From Candidatus Desulfaltia bathyphila (lineage in GTDB: Bacteria; Desulfobacterota; Desulfobacteria; Desulfobacterales; ETH-SRB1): 34,249 nucleotides of DNA. The notes beneath the pieces were generated by a model. The model was not told where the DNA came from and made no database searches. It saw only the letters and a program-made list of their open reading frames with translations. Every line of letters begins with the position of its first letter. Within the stretch, counting starts at the first letter, position 1. The stretch is taken from positions 1-34,249 of the forward strand of contig JACNLL010000028.1 in the NCBI GenBank assembly GCA_014381545.1. The letters are read 5' to 3'. A program made the position numbers and the translations under genes. Below are positions 6,855-14,984 of the stretch, piece after piece.

Positions 6855-7676
6855 TTGGTCGCAAAACATAGGATCAAAGAAGGAGACATTCTGCTGGAAC
6901 TCGAAGATATTTATATGTATTTCGGGAAAGTCTGTGCCCTGGCAGATATAAGTCTGAAAGTCAGGAAAGGAGAGATCCACTCCGTTATCGGCCCTAATGG
7001 AGCCGGTAAAACGGTAATGATGAATATTATTAACGGCCTTTACCACCCTCAGAAGGGAAATATATATTACAAGGGGCAAAAGGTTAATAAACTCAAGCCT
7101 TACCAGAGAGCTAAGCTGGGTCTGGCCAGGACCTTTCAGAAGGTGGAGGTGTTCGGCGGTATGACAGTGCTGGATAATATCCGTCTTGGCAGACACATAC
7201 ATTTAAAGTCGGGTATATTTAGCGGTTCAGCATATATTGGAAAGGCGGCACGCGAGGAAATTGAGCATAGAACTTTTATTGAAGAAGAAATAATCGATTT
7301 TTTAGAAATTGAACATATCAGGCATAAAGCGGTCGGCATGCTGCCGTACGGATTGCAGAAAAGGGTTGAATTGGGCCGGGCGCTTGCCCTGGAACCGGAG
7401 CTTCTCATTCTGGATGAACCGCTGGCAGGCCTTAATCTGGAAGAAGTTGAGGACCTGGCCAGATTTATCATGGACATCAATAAAGAGGAGCGCTGGAGAG
7501 TAACCTGCCTTTTAGTGGAGCATGACATGGGTGTGGTCATGGACCTTTCCGATCATGTTTTAGCAATTAATTTCGGCAACATTATAGTTGATGGCACACC
7601 TGAAGAGGTTCAGAATAATTCAGAGGTGATAAGGGCTTATCTGGGCGATGAGGATCTATATGCAACAAGAGGATAA
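6855..7676 (+). CDS. livG: LIV-type ABC transporter ATP-binding protein (LivG-like)
   Basis: A 273-aa protein from TTG 6855, with AAGGGAGGG (6838-6845) at good spacing. The alternative ATG at 6831 lacks a ribosome site and abuts a repeat. Walker A GPNGAGKT is at residues 46-53, the signature LPYGLQKR at 163-170, Walker B LLILDEP at 183-189, then the H-loop LLVEHD. The extended helical insertion before the signature and the VEHDM segment are LivG features. It energises uptake through LivH and LivM encoded downstream. It overlaps the start of the acyl-CoA synthetase by 17 bases, implying coupling. The natural substrate is not shown; neighbours suggest a carboxylate rather than an ordinary amino acid. 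Confidence 0.9.
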   Translation: MVAKHRIKEGDILLELEDIYMYFGKVCALADISLKVRKGEIHSVIGPNGAGKTVMMNIINGLYHPQKGNIYYKGQKVNKLKPYQRAKLGLARTFQKVEVFGGMTVLDNIRLGRHIHLKSGIFSGSAYIGKAAREEIEHRTFIEEEIIDFLEIEHIRHKAVGMLPYGLQKRVELGRALALEPELLILDEPLAGLNLEEVEDLARFIMDINKEERWRVTCLLVEHDMGVVMDLSDHVLAINFGNIIVDGTPEEVQNNSEVIRAYLGDEDLYATRG

Positions 7677-9606
7677 AACAGGCAAAAATAATAGGATTCA
7701 AGGCATAGAGATTTCCAAAGCTCTGACTATTCCCAAGCTTTTTCTTGAGCAGGCCGGAAAGTTTGGCAAGGATAGTATTGCCATGCGTGAGAAGGAGTTT
7801 GGCATCTGGCGGCCTATTACATGGCATGATTATTTTGAAAATGTTAAATACCTGGCTCTTGGCCTGATCAGTATCGGCCTTAAAGACCAGGACAAGGTTT
7901 GCATGATCGGCACCAACCGTCCTGAAGGCTTATGGGCTGAGATGGCCACCATGTGCGCAAGGGGAATAGGTGTCTGGTTGTTTCAGGAGTGTCTTATAGA
8001 TGAGGTCAAATACATAGTTGATCATTCAGACACCAGGTTTATGTTTTGCGAAAGCCAGGAAGAGGCTGATAAGGCTCTTTCCATATTTGGTGAATGCCCA
8101 AAACTGGAAAAGATCATCTGGGATGATCCAAAGGGGATGCGAGATTACGAAGAGGATTGTCTGATAAGCTTTAAAGAGCTACAGCGTTTAGGCAGAGAGT
8201 TAGATCAAAAACAGCCCCATCTTTTTGAAGAGATAATCTTTAAGGGGCATGGCGACGAGACAGCTCTTCTTTTTTATACTTCCGGCACCACGGCGCTTCC
8301 CAAGGGGGCTTTATTATCTCACTATAACATGTTGACAATGGGAAAGAATCTCATGGCGGTTGATCCATGTCTTGAGACTGATGATTATGTTTCTTATCTC
8401 CCCTTTGCATGGATCGGCGAACAGATGATGTCTATTTCCTGCGGCCTTCAGATCGGATTCACTCTTAATTTTCCTGAATCGTCTGAAACCTCTCAGGCAA
8501 ATATCAGGGAAATCGGGCCTCATGTTATGTTTGCTCCACCGCGGATGTATGAACAGATGACCCGAACAGTACAGGTCAAGTATCTGGATTCAACATGGAT
8601 TAAGAGAAAGTGTTACGAGCTGGCGGCAAAGATCGGTTATCATGTAGCGGATCTAAAATTTGAGAAAAAACCGATACCGTTTTACTGGAGACTTCTCCAG
8701 GGGCTGGCCTATATCGGGGTGCAAAAAAAGCTGAAAGACAATCTCGGGCTTTCCCGGGTTCGGAATGCTTATACAGGCGGCGCTGCCATGGGCCCCGACC
8801 ATTTCCGTTTTTTTCATGCCCTGGGCGTGAACCTTAAACAGATATACGGGCAGACCGAGGTTGCCGGTATTTCCGTGATCCATCGAAGCGGAGATATCAA
8901 ATTTGACACAGTAGGAAGCCCGATTCCGAAAACAGAGGTAAAAATTACAAAAGACGGTGAAATCATTACCAGAAGCCCGTCAGTTTTCCAGGGATATTAT
9001 AAAAATCCGGAAGCCACTGAAAAAACCCTGGTTGATGGCTGGCTATATTCAGGAGACAGGGGTTTTATAGATGATGACGGCCACCTGGTCGTTTTTGACC
9101 GGTCAAAGGATGTCATGATTTTAAAAGACGGCAGGCCGTTTGCTCCTCAGTATCTGGAAACCCGCTTAAAATTCAGCCCGTATGTAAAGGATTCCTGGGT
9201 GATCGGAGACAAGCAGGATTATTTAACAGCCGTAATATGCATCGATTATTCTGTTGTTGGGAAGTGGGCGGATGAAAAGAAGCTGACCTATACAAGCTAC
9301 CCCGAGCTTTCACAGAAGACACAAGTCTATGATCTTGTTGAAAAACAAATCCGGCAGGCAAACAAAGATCTTCCCGAGCCGGCCAGGATCGGAAAATTTA
9401 TCAATTTGTATAAGGAACTTGACGCGGATGATGATGAGCTTACCAGGACCCGGAAATTACGTCGTGCATTTGTAGTAAAAAGATATCAACAGATTGTGGA
9501 TGCTCTATATTCTGAAGAAGATATGGTTCATATCGATACTACAATCAGCTATGAAGATGGGAGGAAATCCCGTATTAAGACTGATTTGCATATTCGCAAA
9601 ATATAA
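7660..9606 (+). CDS. AMP-forming long-chain-type acyl-CoA synthetase
   Basis: A 648-aa protein from ATG 7660 (GAGGAT just upstream); an in-frame ATG at 7648 has no good ribosome site. The P-loop YTSGTTALPKG lies at residues 206-216. GQTEVAG and YSGDRGFIDDDGHLVVFDRSKDVM-type motifs follow, and a C-terminal LTRTRKLRR supplies the expected catalytic lysine. The enzyme activates a carboxylic acid to its CoA thioester via an acyl-adenylate. The length and motifs resemble long-chain fatty acyl-CoA synthetases, but its position between livG and livH suggests that it activates the compound imported by the transporter. The exact substrate cannot be read from sequence. Confidence 0.9.
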   Translation: MQQEDKTGKNNRIQGIEISKALTIPKLFLEQAGKFGKDSIAMREKEFGIWRPITWHDYFENVKYLALGLISIGLKDQDKVCMIGTNRPEGLWAEMATMCARGIGVWLFQECLIDEVKYIVDHSDTRFMFCESQEEADKALSIFGECPKLEKIIWDDPKGMRDYEEDCLISFKELQRLGRELDQKQPHLFEEIIFKGHGDETALLFYTSGTTALPKGALLSHYNMLTMGKNLMAVDPCLETDDYVSYLPFAWIGEQMMSISCGLQIGFTLNFPESSETSQANIREIGPHVMFAPPRMYEQMTRTVQVKYLDSTWIKRKCYELAAKIGYHVADLKFEKKPIPFYWRLLQGLAYIGVQKKLKDNLGLSRVRNAYTGGAAMGPDHFRFFHALGVNLKQIYGQTEVAGISVIHRSGDIKFDTVGSPIPKTEVKITKDGEIITRSPSVFQGYYKNPEATEKTLVDGWLYSGDRGFIDDDGHLVVFDRSKDVMILKDGRPFAPQYLETRLKFSPYVKDSWVIGDKQDYLTAVICIDYSVVGKWADEKKLTYTSYPELSQKTQVYDLVEKQIRQANKDLPEPARIGKFINLYKELDADDDELTRTRKLRRAFVVKRYQQIVDALYSEEDMVHIDTTISYEDGRKSRIKTDLHIRKI

Positions 9607-9678
9607 GTGTGCTTCAGGCAGGAAAAATCAGTCATTTTCACCACGGAGCACACAGAGATAACTGTTTGTAATTACTGG

Positions 9679-9736
9679 ATTCCCGCCTTCGCGGGAATGA
9701 CGGTTAAGGGGTATGTTGGACTTTTTACGAGTTCAT
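9679..9736. repeat. Hairpin repeat and MITE half-terminus
   Basis: ATTCCCGC (9679-9686) and GCGGGAAT (9691-9698) form a perfect 8-bp hairpin with loop cttc, a widely dispersed bacterial intergenic palindrome type. GACTTTTTACGAGTTCAT (9719-9736) matches the right terminus of the element at 26388-26524, but no matching left terminus is present, so this is a half-element. Upstream, caccacggagcacacagag (9641-9659) looks like another dispersed repeat. Confidence 0.6.
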
Positions 9737-9760
9737 TAAACATACAAGGAGTAAATTTAG

Positions 9761-10645
9761 ATGGAACTGTTTTTGATGGCCCTGACCAATGGCATTATGG
9801 TGGGTGGAATTTATGCGCTCGTAGCTATTGGATGGGTATTGATTTATAAGTGTTCAGGAGTGCTGAATCTGGCAATGGGTGAAATGACCCTTATCGGCGC
9901 CTATCTTTCTCTTACCTTTTATTCCATGGGGGTTCCTTTTCTTTTAGCGCTTTTAATTTCCATAAGTATCGGGTTTGTATTAGGCATTCTGACTGAAAGG
10001 ATTTTTTTAGACAAACTCATTGGAGAACCTGTCCTTGCCGTTATTATGCTTACTGTTGGGCTTTCCTTTTTATTCAGGGGTTCTGTTGAGCTCATCTGGG
10101 GGACGGACACCAGGGTGTTTGATCCGCCTATTTTTTCATTAGAACCGATAATGATTGGCCCTGTTTCGATAAGCGAGGTCTATTTATGGAGCTTTATAGC
10201 GGCTATAATTCTTTTGATAATTTTTGTATGTTTCTTTAAATACACGCGCTGGGGCCTTGCCATGCAGGCAACTGCCGATGATGAGATGGCGGCTTTGTCC
10301 ATTGGCGTAAGCGCCCGTTTTGTTTATGCCGTAGCCTGGGCCATAGCCTTTGTGGCTGCCGGCGTCGGAGGCACCCTTTTAGGGAATATTAACGGTCTTA
10401 ATATTTCTGTTGGTTACCTTGGTTTGCTGGTTCTGCCCGCCGTGGTGCTTGGCGGTCTTAATTCAATACCCGGCGCCATTGTCGGTGGCATAGCCATAGG
10501 TTTATTGCAGAACTTCACCGGTGTCTATCTGGACAGATTTTTTCCAGGCGCAGTAAAAGAGGTAGCGCCTTTTGTCTTTATGGCAGTCTTTTTACTCTTT
10601 AAGCCTCACGGGTTCTGGGGCTGGGAGCGTATTGAAAGAGTTTAA
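9761..10645 (+). CDS. livH: LIV-type ABC transporter permease (LivH-like)
   Basis: A 294-aa, highly hydrophobic protein with about eight membrane segments, preceded by AAGGAG (9746-9751). It begins MELFLMALTNGIMVGGIYALVAIGW and has the conserved GVLNLAMGEMTLIGAY and LGGLNSIPGAIVGGIAIG motifs of the LivH family. It forms the inner-membrane channel with LivM. The gap after the synthetase gene (154 bases) contains repeat DNA, so the repeat probably inserted into an existing operon. Confidence 0.92.
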   Translation: MELFLMALTNGIMVGGIYALVAIGWVLIYKCSGVLNLAMGEMTLIGAYLSLTFYSMGVPFLLALLISISIGFVLGILTERIFLDKLIGEPVLAVIMLTVGLSFLFRGSVELIWGTDTRVFDPPIFSLEPIMIGPVSISEVYLWSFIAAIILLIIFVCFFKYTRWGLAMQATADDEMAALSIGVSARFVYAVAWAIAFVAAGVGGTLLGNINGLNISVGYLGLLVLPAVVLGGLNSIPGAIVGGIAIGLLQNFTGVYLDRFFPGAVKEVAPFVFMAVFLLFKPHGFWGWERIERV

Positions 10646-10659
10646 AACGGAGAAATTAT

Positions 10660-11760
10660 ATGTCAACAACCTTCCTTCCTTGCGGTGATTACCACCAGAA
10701 CTATGCGCAGGAGCATGCATGGTGGCAGACGAAACTCATAAAGGGTAAGATGATCCTGCTTTTTCTTTTTCTGTTTGTTTTCATTCCCGGAGTTGCGGAT
10801 AGTTATTGGATAAGCGTCTGTAATATGGTCGGCTATACAATTCTGGGGGCTTTAGGGGTGCAGCTTTTAATCGGTTATTGCGGCCAGTTGACCCTTGGCC
10901 ACGGCGCATTTATTGCGGTCGGAGCATATGTCAGCACAATGCTGATTCTGGAGTTTCCCTGGCCTCAGTTCATGCTGGACTGGGGAATTGCATATCCTGT
11001 AAGTGTAATTATTGCAGGATTTGCGGCAGGTATCTGGAGCGTGCTGTTCGGCCTTCCTTCTGCCAGGGTAAAGGGGTTTTATCTGATCTTAACAACCATG
11101 GCAGCTCAATTTATCACAGTGGATTTTCTGCTTACACAGTATGTGAGCCAGATCGGAGGCAGGGGCCAGGCCTTTTCACTTCCTGTCGGAACTATCAAAA
11201 TTGGGCCCTGGGTTATTGATAGCGATATCAAGGTATATTATATAATGATTATCCTGGTGATATTTTTCTGTATTGTCATGTCAAATCTAATCAGGTCAAG
11301 GGTTGGCAGGGCATGGGTTGCTATCAGGGACAATGATATTTCTGCGGAAGTCATGGGAATTAATGTCGTCAAGTATAAGCTGCTGGCCTTTTTTGTCGCC
11401 GGTTTTATCGCGGGAATTACAGGGGCATTCTGGATAAGCAATCTTGCGGCTATCAGTCCGGAGCATTTTCCATGGTTTCTATCCCTGTTCCTTGTGGGAG
11501 TGATTCTTATCGGCGGCGTGAGTTCTATACACGGGACTATCTTTGGCGCAATATTTATGGTAGTAGTAATGGAGTTGCTTCAGTTGGCGGTTATGCCTCT
11601 GGCTGACACATATCCAAAGCTGTTGATGGATTTCTTGTTTATCAAAGAGGCTGCCTTTGGTCTGGCGATCTGTCTGTTTATTATGTTTGAGCCAAATGGC
11701 CTTGCCTATCGCTGGTGGCAGATTAAAAATTATTTTAATCTGTGGCCGTTTTCATATTAA
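10660..11760 (+). CDS. livM: LIV-type ABC transporter permease (LivM-like)
   Basis: A 366-aa membrane protein with CGGAG (10648-10652) before its ATG. The LivM hallmarks LLIGYCGQLTLGHGAFIAVGAYVS, LPSARVKGFYLILTTMA and RDNDISAEVMGINVVKYKLLAFF are present. A hydrophilic N-terminal stretch of about 30 residues precedes the first membrane segment. It pairs with LivH as the second permease subunit. The spacing to livH is 14 bases, so it is cotranscribed. Confidence 0.92.
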   Translation: MSTTFLPCGDYHQNYAQEHAWWQTKLIKGKMILLFLFLFVFIPGVADSYWISVCNMVGYTILGALGVQLLIGYCGQLTLGHGAFIAVGAYVSTMLILEFPWPQFMLDWGIAYPVSVIIAGFAAGIWSVLFGLPSARVKGFYLILTTMAAQFITVDFLLTQYVSQIGGRGQAFSLPVGTIKIGPWVIDSDIKVYYIMIILVIFFCIVMSNLIRSRVGRAWVAIRDNDISAEVMGINVVKYKLLAFFVAGFIAGITGAFWISNLAAISPEHFPWFLSLFLVGVILIGGVSSIHGTIFGAIFMVVVMELLQLAVMPLADTYPKLLMDFLFIKEAAFGLAICLFIMFEPNGLAYRWWQIKNYFNLWPFSY

Positions 11761-11783
11761 AAATATTAATGAAAGGGGGAACT

Positions 11784-13058
11784 ATGAAGTCGAAGATTTT
11801 ATTGTTTTTGATGTCGCTGGCTCTTATAGCGGGAATCTTCTCCATTTATGCCTGTGGTGAAAAACCCGAGGAAAAAGAGAAAGCAAAGGTTGTTGCCGAG
11901 GTGATCAAGGTTGGATCATTAAATGATATGACCGGAGCAACCTCAGACGTTGGCAAGGATTATGCCTTAGGGATTGCCGAAGCCATTCATTATATTAATG
12001 AAACTGGCGGAATCAACGGAAAACAGATTAAATTGTTCCAGTTTGATTATGGTTATCGTATCCCTGAAGCGCTCACAAAGTATAATCTGTTTAAGCAATT
12101 GAAATGCGTTGCTATTCTTGGATGGGGCACAGGGGATACAGAGGCGTTGGCGCCGACCGTTGCCAGAGACAAGATGCCTTATGTGTCGGCTTCTTACTCC
12201 GGGCATCTGTGCGATACCGCTAAGACCCCGTATAATCTTTTCTTTGCAACAGATTATTCAACCCAGGTTCGGGGATTAATAACAGCCTGGTTTGACAAAA
12301 AATGGGCAAAACACCCGGAGAACGGTCAGCGGAAGCCCAGAATTGCCGCCTGCTATATGTTTGCTTCGGCTTTCAGCAGCGCATCGATCAAGGCATATAA
12401 GGATCAGGCAGAAATACTTGGATTTGAAGTTGGTTTGGATCAGGATGTGTCGCTTTTTGCCATTGACACAAAGAGCCAGATCCTTGCTTTAAAAGAGTTT
12501 AAGCCGGATGTTGTTTTGCACACAAATACGGTTATGTCTGTTGCCGCAACTTTGCGTGATGCTTATGCCCTTAAATTAGGGGCAGATCATATAATCAAAA
12601 ACTGGGGCTACGATGAAAATCTTCCCAAGTTGGCAGGGCCGGCGGCCGAGGGTGCAATTGGATGCGCTCCATGGGCTTTTTTCGGGCTGGATGTTCCTCT
12701 CATGGACAAGGTTGTAGAATATGCTAAAAAATATAACCCGGGAATTCCGCTTGAAAACAGAACTATCCATACGGTTCAGGCATGGGCAAGCGCATTGGGG
12801 CTTGCCGAGGCTTTGAAGCGCGCGGATAAAGCCGGAGACCTGAGTGGAGAAAGCATACTCAAAAATGGTTTTGAAACCATGAAAAATTTTGAAATAGGCC
12901 TTGGGATAGCTCCGGTTACATTTCTTTCAACTGATCACCGGTCCCAGAGCGAAGCGAAAATCTATGAGTGGAAAGATGGCAAATTCAATCTTTTTGCTGA
13001 AGTCGACCTGAAAGAGAGATGGCCGGATAAATGGGCTAATGAATGGTTAGGCTGGTAA
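11784..13058 (+). CDS. LIV-type substrate-binding lipoprotein (LivK-like)
   Basis: A 424-aa protein from ATG 11784, preceded by AAAGGGGG; the open frame runs upstream into the livM 3' end. A signal peptide MKSKILLFLMSLALIAGIFS ends in IYAC, a degenerate lipobox, followed by a charged linker (EKPEEKEKAK). The mature part (VIKVGSLNDMTGATSDVGKDYALGI, INETGGINGKQIKL) is the periplasmic-binding-protein type I fold. It captures the substrate outside the membrane and delivers it to LivHM. Its sequence resembles the binding proteins that accompany acyl-CoA synthetases in Desulfobacterota more than classical leucine-binding LivJ. Confidence 0.9.
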   Translation: MKSKILLFLMSLALIAGIFSIYACGEKPEEKEKAKVVAEVIKVGSLNDMTGATSDVGKDYALGIAEAIHYINETGGINGKQIKLFQFDYGYRIPEALTKYNLFKQLKCVAILGWGTGDTEALAPTVARDKMPYVSASYSGHLCDTAKTPYNLFFATDYSTQVRGLITAWFDKKWAKHPENGQRKPRIAACYMFASAFSSASIKAYKDQAEILGFEVGLDQDVSLFAIDTKSQILALKEFKPDVVLHTNTVMSVAATLRDAYALKLGADHIIKNWGYDENLPKLAGPAAEGAIGCAPWAFFGLDVPLMDKVVEYAKKYNPGIPLENRTIHTVQAWASALGLAEALKRADKAGDLSGESILKNGFETMKNFEIGLGIAPVTFLSTDHRSQSEAKIYEWKDGKFNLFAEVDLKERWPDKWANEWLGW

Positions 13059-13100
13059 GATATCGCTAAACCGTGAATTGATTGAAAGAGGTTTTAAGGC

Positions 13101-13916
13101 GTGTCAAAAGAAGATATGATCTTGAAGATCAACAATATTGAAGTTAAATACCATGAGGTCATACTGGTTATCAAAGGCGTCTCCATCGAGGTGCCTGACG
13201 GAGGCATTGTAGCCCTTCTGGGGGCAAATGGAGCCGGTAAGAGCACTACCCTAAAGGCTATTTCGGGTCTGTTAAATCACGAAGACGGTGAGGTTACAGA
13301 CGGTTCTATTGAATTTATGGGAGAGCGCATCGACAAGATGCGCGCCGAGAAGATAGCCAAAATGGGTATTGTTCAGGTAATTGAAGGGCGCAGAGTGTTT
13401 GAACATCTTACGGTTGAACAGAATCTTAAGGTGGGCGCTCACATGAAGAAGAAGGGCGGCAGATCCATCAAGGAAGGGCTGGAGATGGTATATAACTATT
13501 TCCCCAGGCTTAAGGAGAAGCGAAACGAAATCGCCGGATTTATCAGCGGTGGAGAACAGCAGATGACGGTTGTGGGGCGAGCCTTGATGACCAGCCCCAA
13601 GCTGATTCTTTTAGATGAACCTTCAATGGGTCTTGCCCCTCTTCTTATACATGAAATTTTCAATATTATTACCAGGCTCCATAAGGATGAAAATATCTCG
13701 ATCCTTTTGGTGGAACAGAATGCAAAACTTGCTCTCAATGTTGCGCCTTATGCCTATGTGATGGAGAACGGCCGCATAGTAATGAACGATACAGCGGAAA
13801 AGCTTCGACAGAATCCGGATATCAAGGATTTCTATCTGGGCTTGAAGGATCATGGCGGCCGGAAGAGTTTTCGTGATGTTAAGCATTACAAACGGAGAAA
13901 AAGATGGCTTACATAA
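13101..13916 (+). CDS. livF: LIV-type ABC transporter ATP-binding protein (LivF-like)
   Basis: A 271-aa protein from GTG 13101, with GAGG nine bases upstream. Walker A is GANGAGKST, the signature FISGGEQQM, and Walker B LILLDEPSMGLAP followed by LLVEQN, as in LivF. The C-terminus continues past the usual end with a basic tail (KSFRDVKHYKRRKRWLT). It is the second ATPase subunit of the transporter. Its separation from livG by four genes is a rearranged operon order. Confidence 0.92.
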   Translation: MSKEDMILKINNIEVKYHEVILVIKGVSIEVPDGGIVALLGANGAGKSTTLKAISGLLNHEDGEVTDGSIEFMGERIDKMRAEKIAKMGIVQVIEGRRVFEHLTVEQNLKVGAHMKKKGGRSIKEGLEMVYNYFPRLKEKRNEIAGFISGGEQQMTVVGRALMTSPKLILLDEPSMGLAPLLIHEIFNIITRLHKDENISILLVEQNAKLALNVAPYAYVMENGRIVMNDTAEKLRQNPDIKDFYLGLKDHGGRKSFRDVKHYKRRKRWLT

Positions 13917-13989
13917 ATTATATAATAAAGTATCAAGTTTCCGGTTTTGCTGATTACTTGTTACTTTTGAAACGTTAAGGAGGCTAAAA

Positions 13990-14595
13990 ATGCGTAATAA
14001 ATTAATCATATTAATATGTTGTAGTTTTGTTTTTATGGCCGCCTTTTTGCCGGCCTGTACTACTGGAACAAAGGCTCCCGGGCCGACAGAGCAGAATTTT
14101 AAGGCCCCGATAATTACGCTAAAGTCGGTAGAGGTGGTTCATTACTGGGGATGGTGGTATTTTTCAAGCAAGGTTGCGCCTACCAAGGGGAAGGCCGGCA
14201 ACTACGGAGCCCCTCTTGATCTTGCATTTATATTCGACATCCAAAACCCCAATTCCTATCCGATTTTAATGGATAGTTTAAAGTTTACGGTTGCTTTTGA
14301 GGAGTTTGATCTTAATTCACTCAGCTCCATGGAAACTCAATGGATACCTGCAGGAAAGACAAACCAGTTGCGGGTTCATGGAATGTTTGACGGAAGGCAG
14401 TCGTTGCTGAGTCTGCTTGTTACAGGCGGCTTCAAGCTAAAGGAGAAGGGAGTGGGAGCCTTTGACCAACTTGAAAAGTGGTGGGTTGGAGTTCCTGAAT
14501 TTGCTTTTCCGATCAGTGTGAAGGAAGGATCTGCTGTTTTCAAGGCAGACGGTTTGACCAAGGTTGCTGCCTTTAGCGGCACATTTCCAAAATAA
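13990..14595 (+). CDS. LEA14-like (WHy domain) lipoprotein
   Basis: A 201-aa protein with a strong AAGGAGG site. The signal peptide MRNKLIILICCSFVFMAAFL ends in FLPAC, a good lipobox. The mature part contains FIFDIQNPNSYPILMDSLKFTVAFEEFDL, the pattern of late-embryogenesis-abundant type 2 (WHy) domains. Such domains are found in bacterial outer or periplasmic lipoproteins of unclear role. Its position inside the transport operon suggests a cell-envelope accessory role in uptake; this is inference. Confidence 0.7.
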   Translation: MRNKLIILICCSFVFMAAFLPACTTGTKAPGPTEQNFKAPIITLKSVEVVHYWGWWYFSSKVAPTKGKAGNYGAPLDLAFIFDIQNPNSYPILMDSLKFTVAFEEFDLNSLSSMETQWIPAGKTNQLRVHGMFDGRQSLLSLLVTGGFKLKEKGVGAFDQLEKWWVGVPEFAFPISVKEGSAVFKADGLTKVAAFSGTFPK

Positions 14596-14608
14596 AAACG
14601 TGTTAGGT

Positions 14609-14655
14609 GTTAGGTGTTAAGGCCTTGATAAAATAGATAATTACCTTAACCTAAC
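14609..14655. terminator. Imperfect hairpin after the LEA14-like gene
   Basis: GTTAGG-tg-TTAAGG (14609-14622) pairs with CCTTAACCTAAC (14644-14655), a 12-bp stem with a two-base bulge. There is no T-tract, so it may be a dispersed repeat (gtgttag occurs in tandem) rather than a terminator. Confidence 0.35.
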
Positions 14656-14665
14656 ATCTATCACC

Positions 14666-14686
14666 TGATAAATTCGTAAAAAGTCG
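14666..14686. repeat. MITE half-terminus and degenerate core
   Basis: TGATAAATTCGTAAAAAGTC (14666-14685) matches the left end of the element at 26388-26524. It is followed at 14694-14714 by cgtcattgcgagcgaagcaa, a dispersed palindrome type, but no matching right end is found before the next element at 14822. Confidence 0.5.
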
Positions 14687-14821
14687 AAAAGCACGTCATT
14701 GCGAGCGAAGCAATCTTATTCAAGATAAGTGTTTGTACTTATTAGATTAACTTGTCGTCGCAATCCTCGTAATGATTTGGGCAATGTTAGGCTTTTCATC
14801 CCATTGTTCCACTATCCCAAC

Positions 14822-14965
14822 TTGATGGCGTCGTAAAAAGTCTCTCTGGCCTGTCATTTCGAGTGAAACGAGAAATCTTTATTCTACAACCTATTGAAAA
14901 GATAAGATTTCTCCCTGCGGTCGAAATGACACATTCGACGAATTTGACTTTTTACGAAGCCATCA
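14822..14965. repeat. MITE-like element upstream of second AMP-binding gene
   Basis: TGATGGCGTCGTAAAAAGTC (from 14823) and GACTTTTTACGAAGCCATCA (to 14965) are inverted repeats with one mismatch. The 144-bp core holds two facing copies of a GTCATTTCGA...AGAAATCTT module. The same module, in opposite orientation, occupies the element at 16491-16586. The gap 14596-14984 consists almost wholly of such repeats. Confidence 0.75.
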
Positions 14966-14984
14966 TCTTTGGAGTTAGTTTCTT

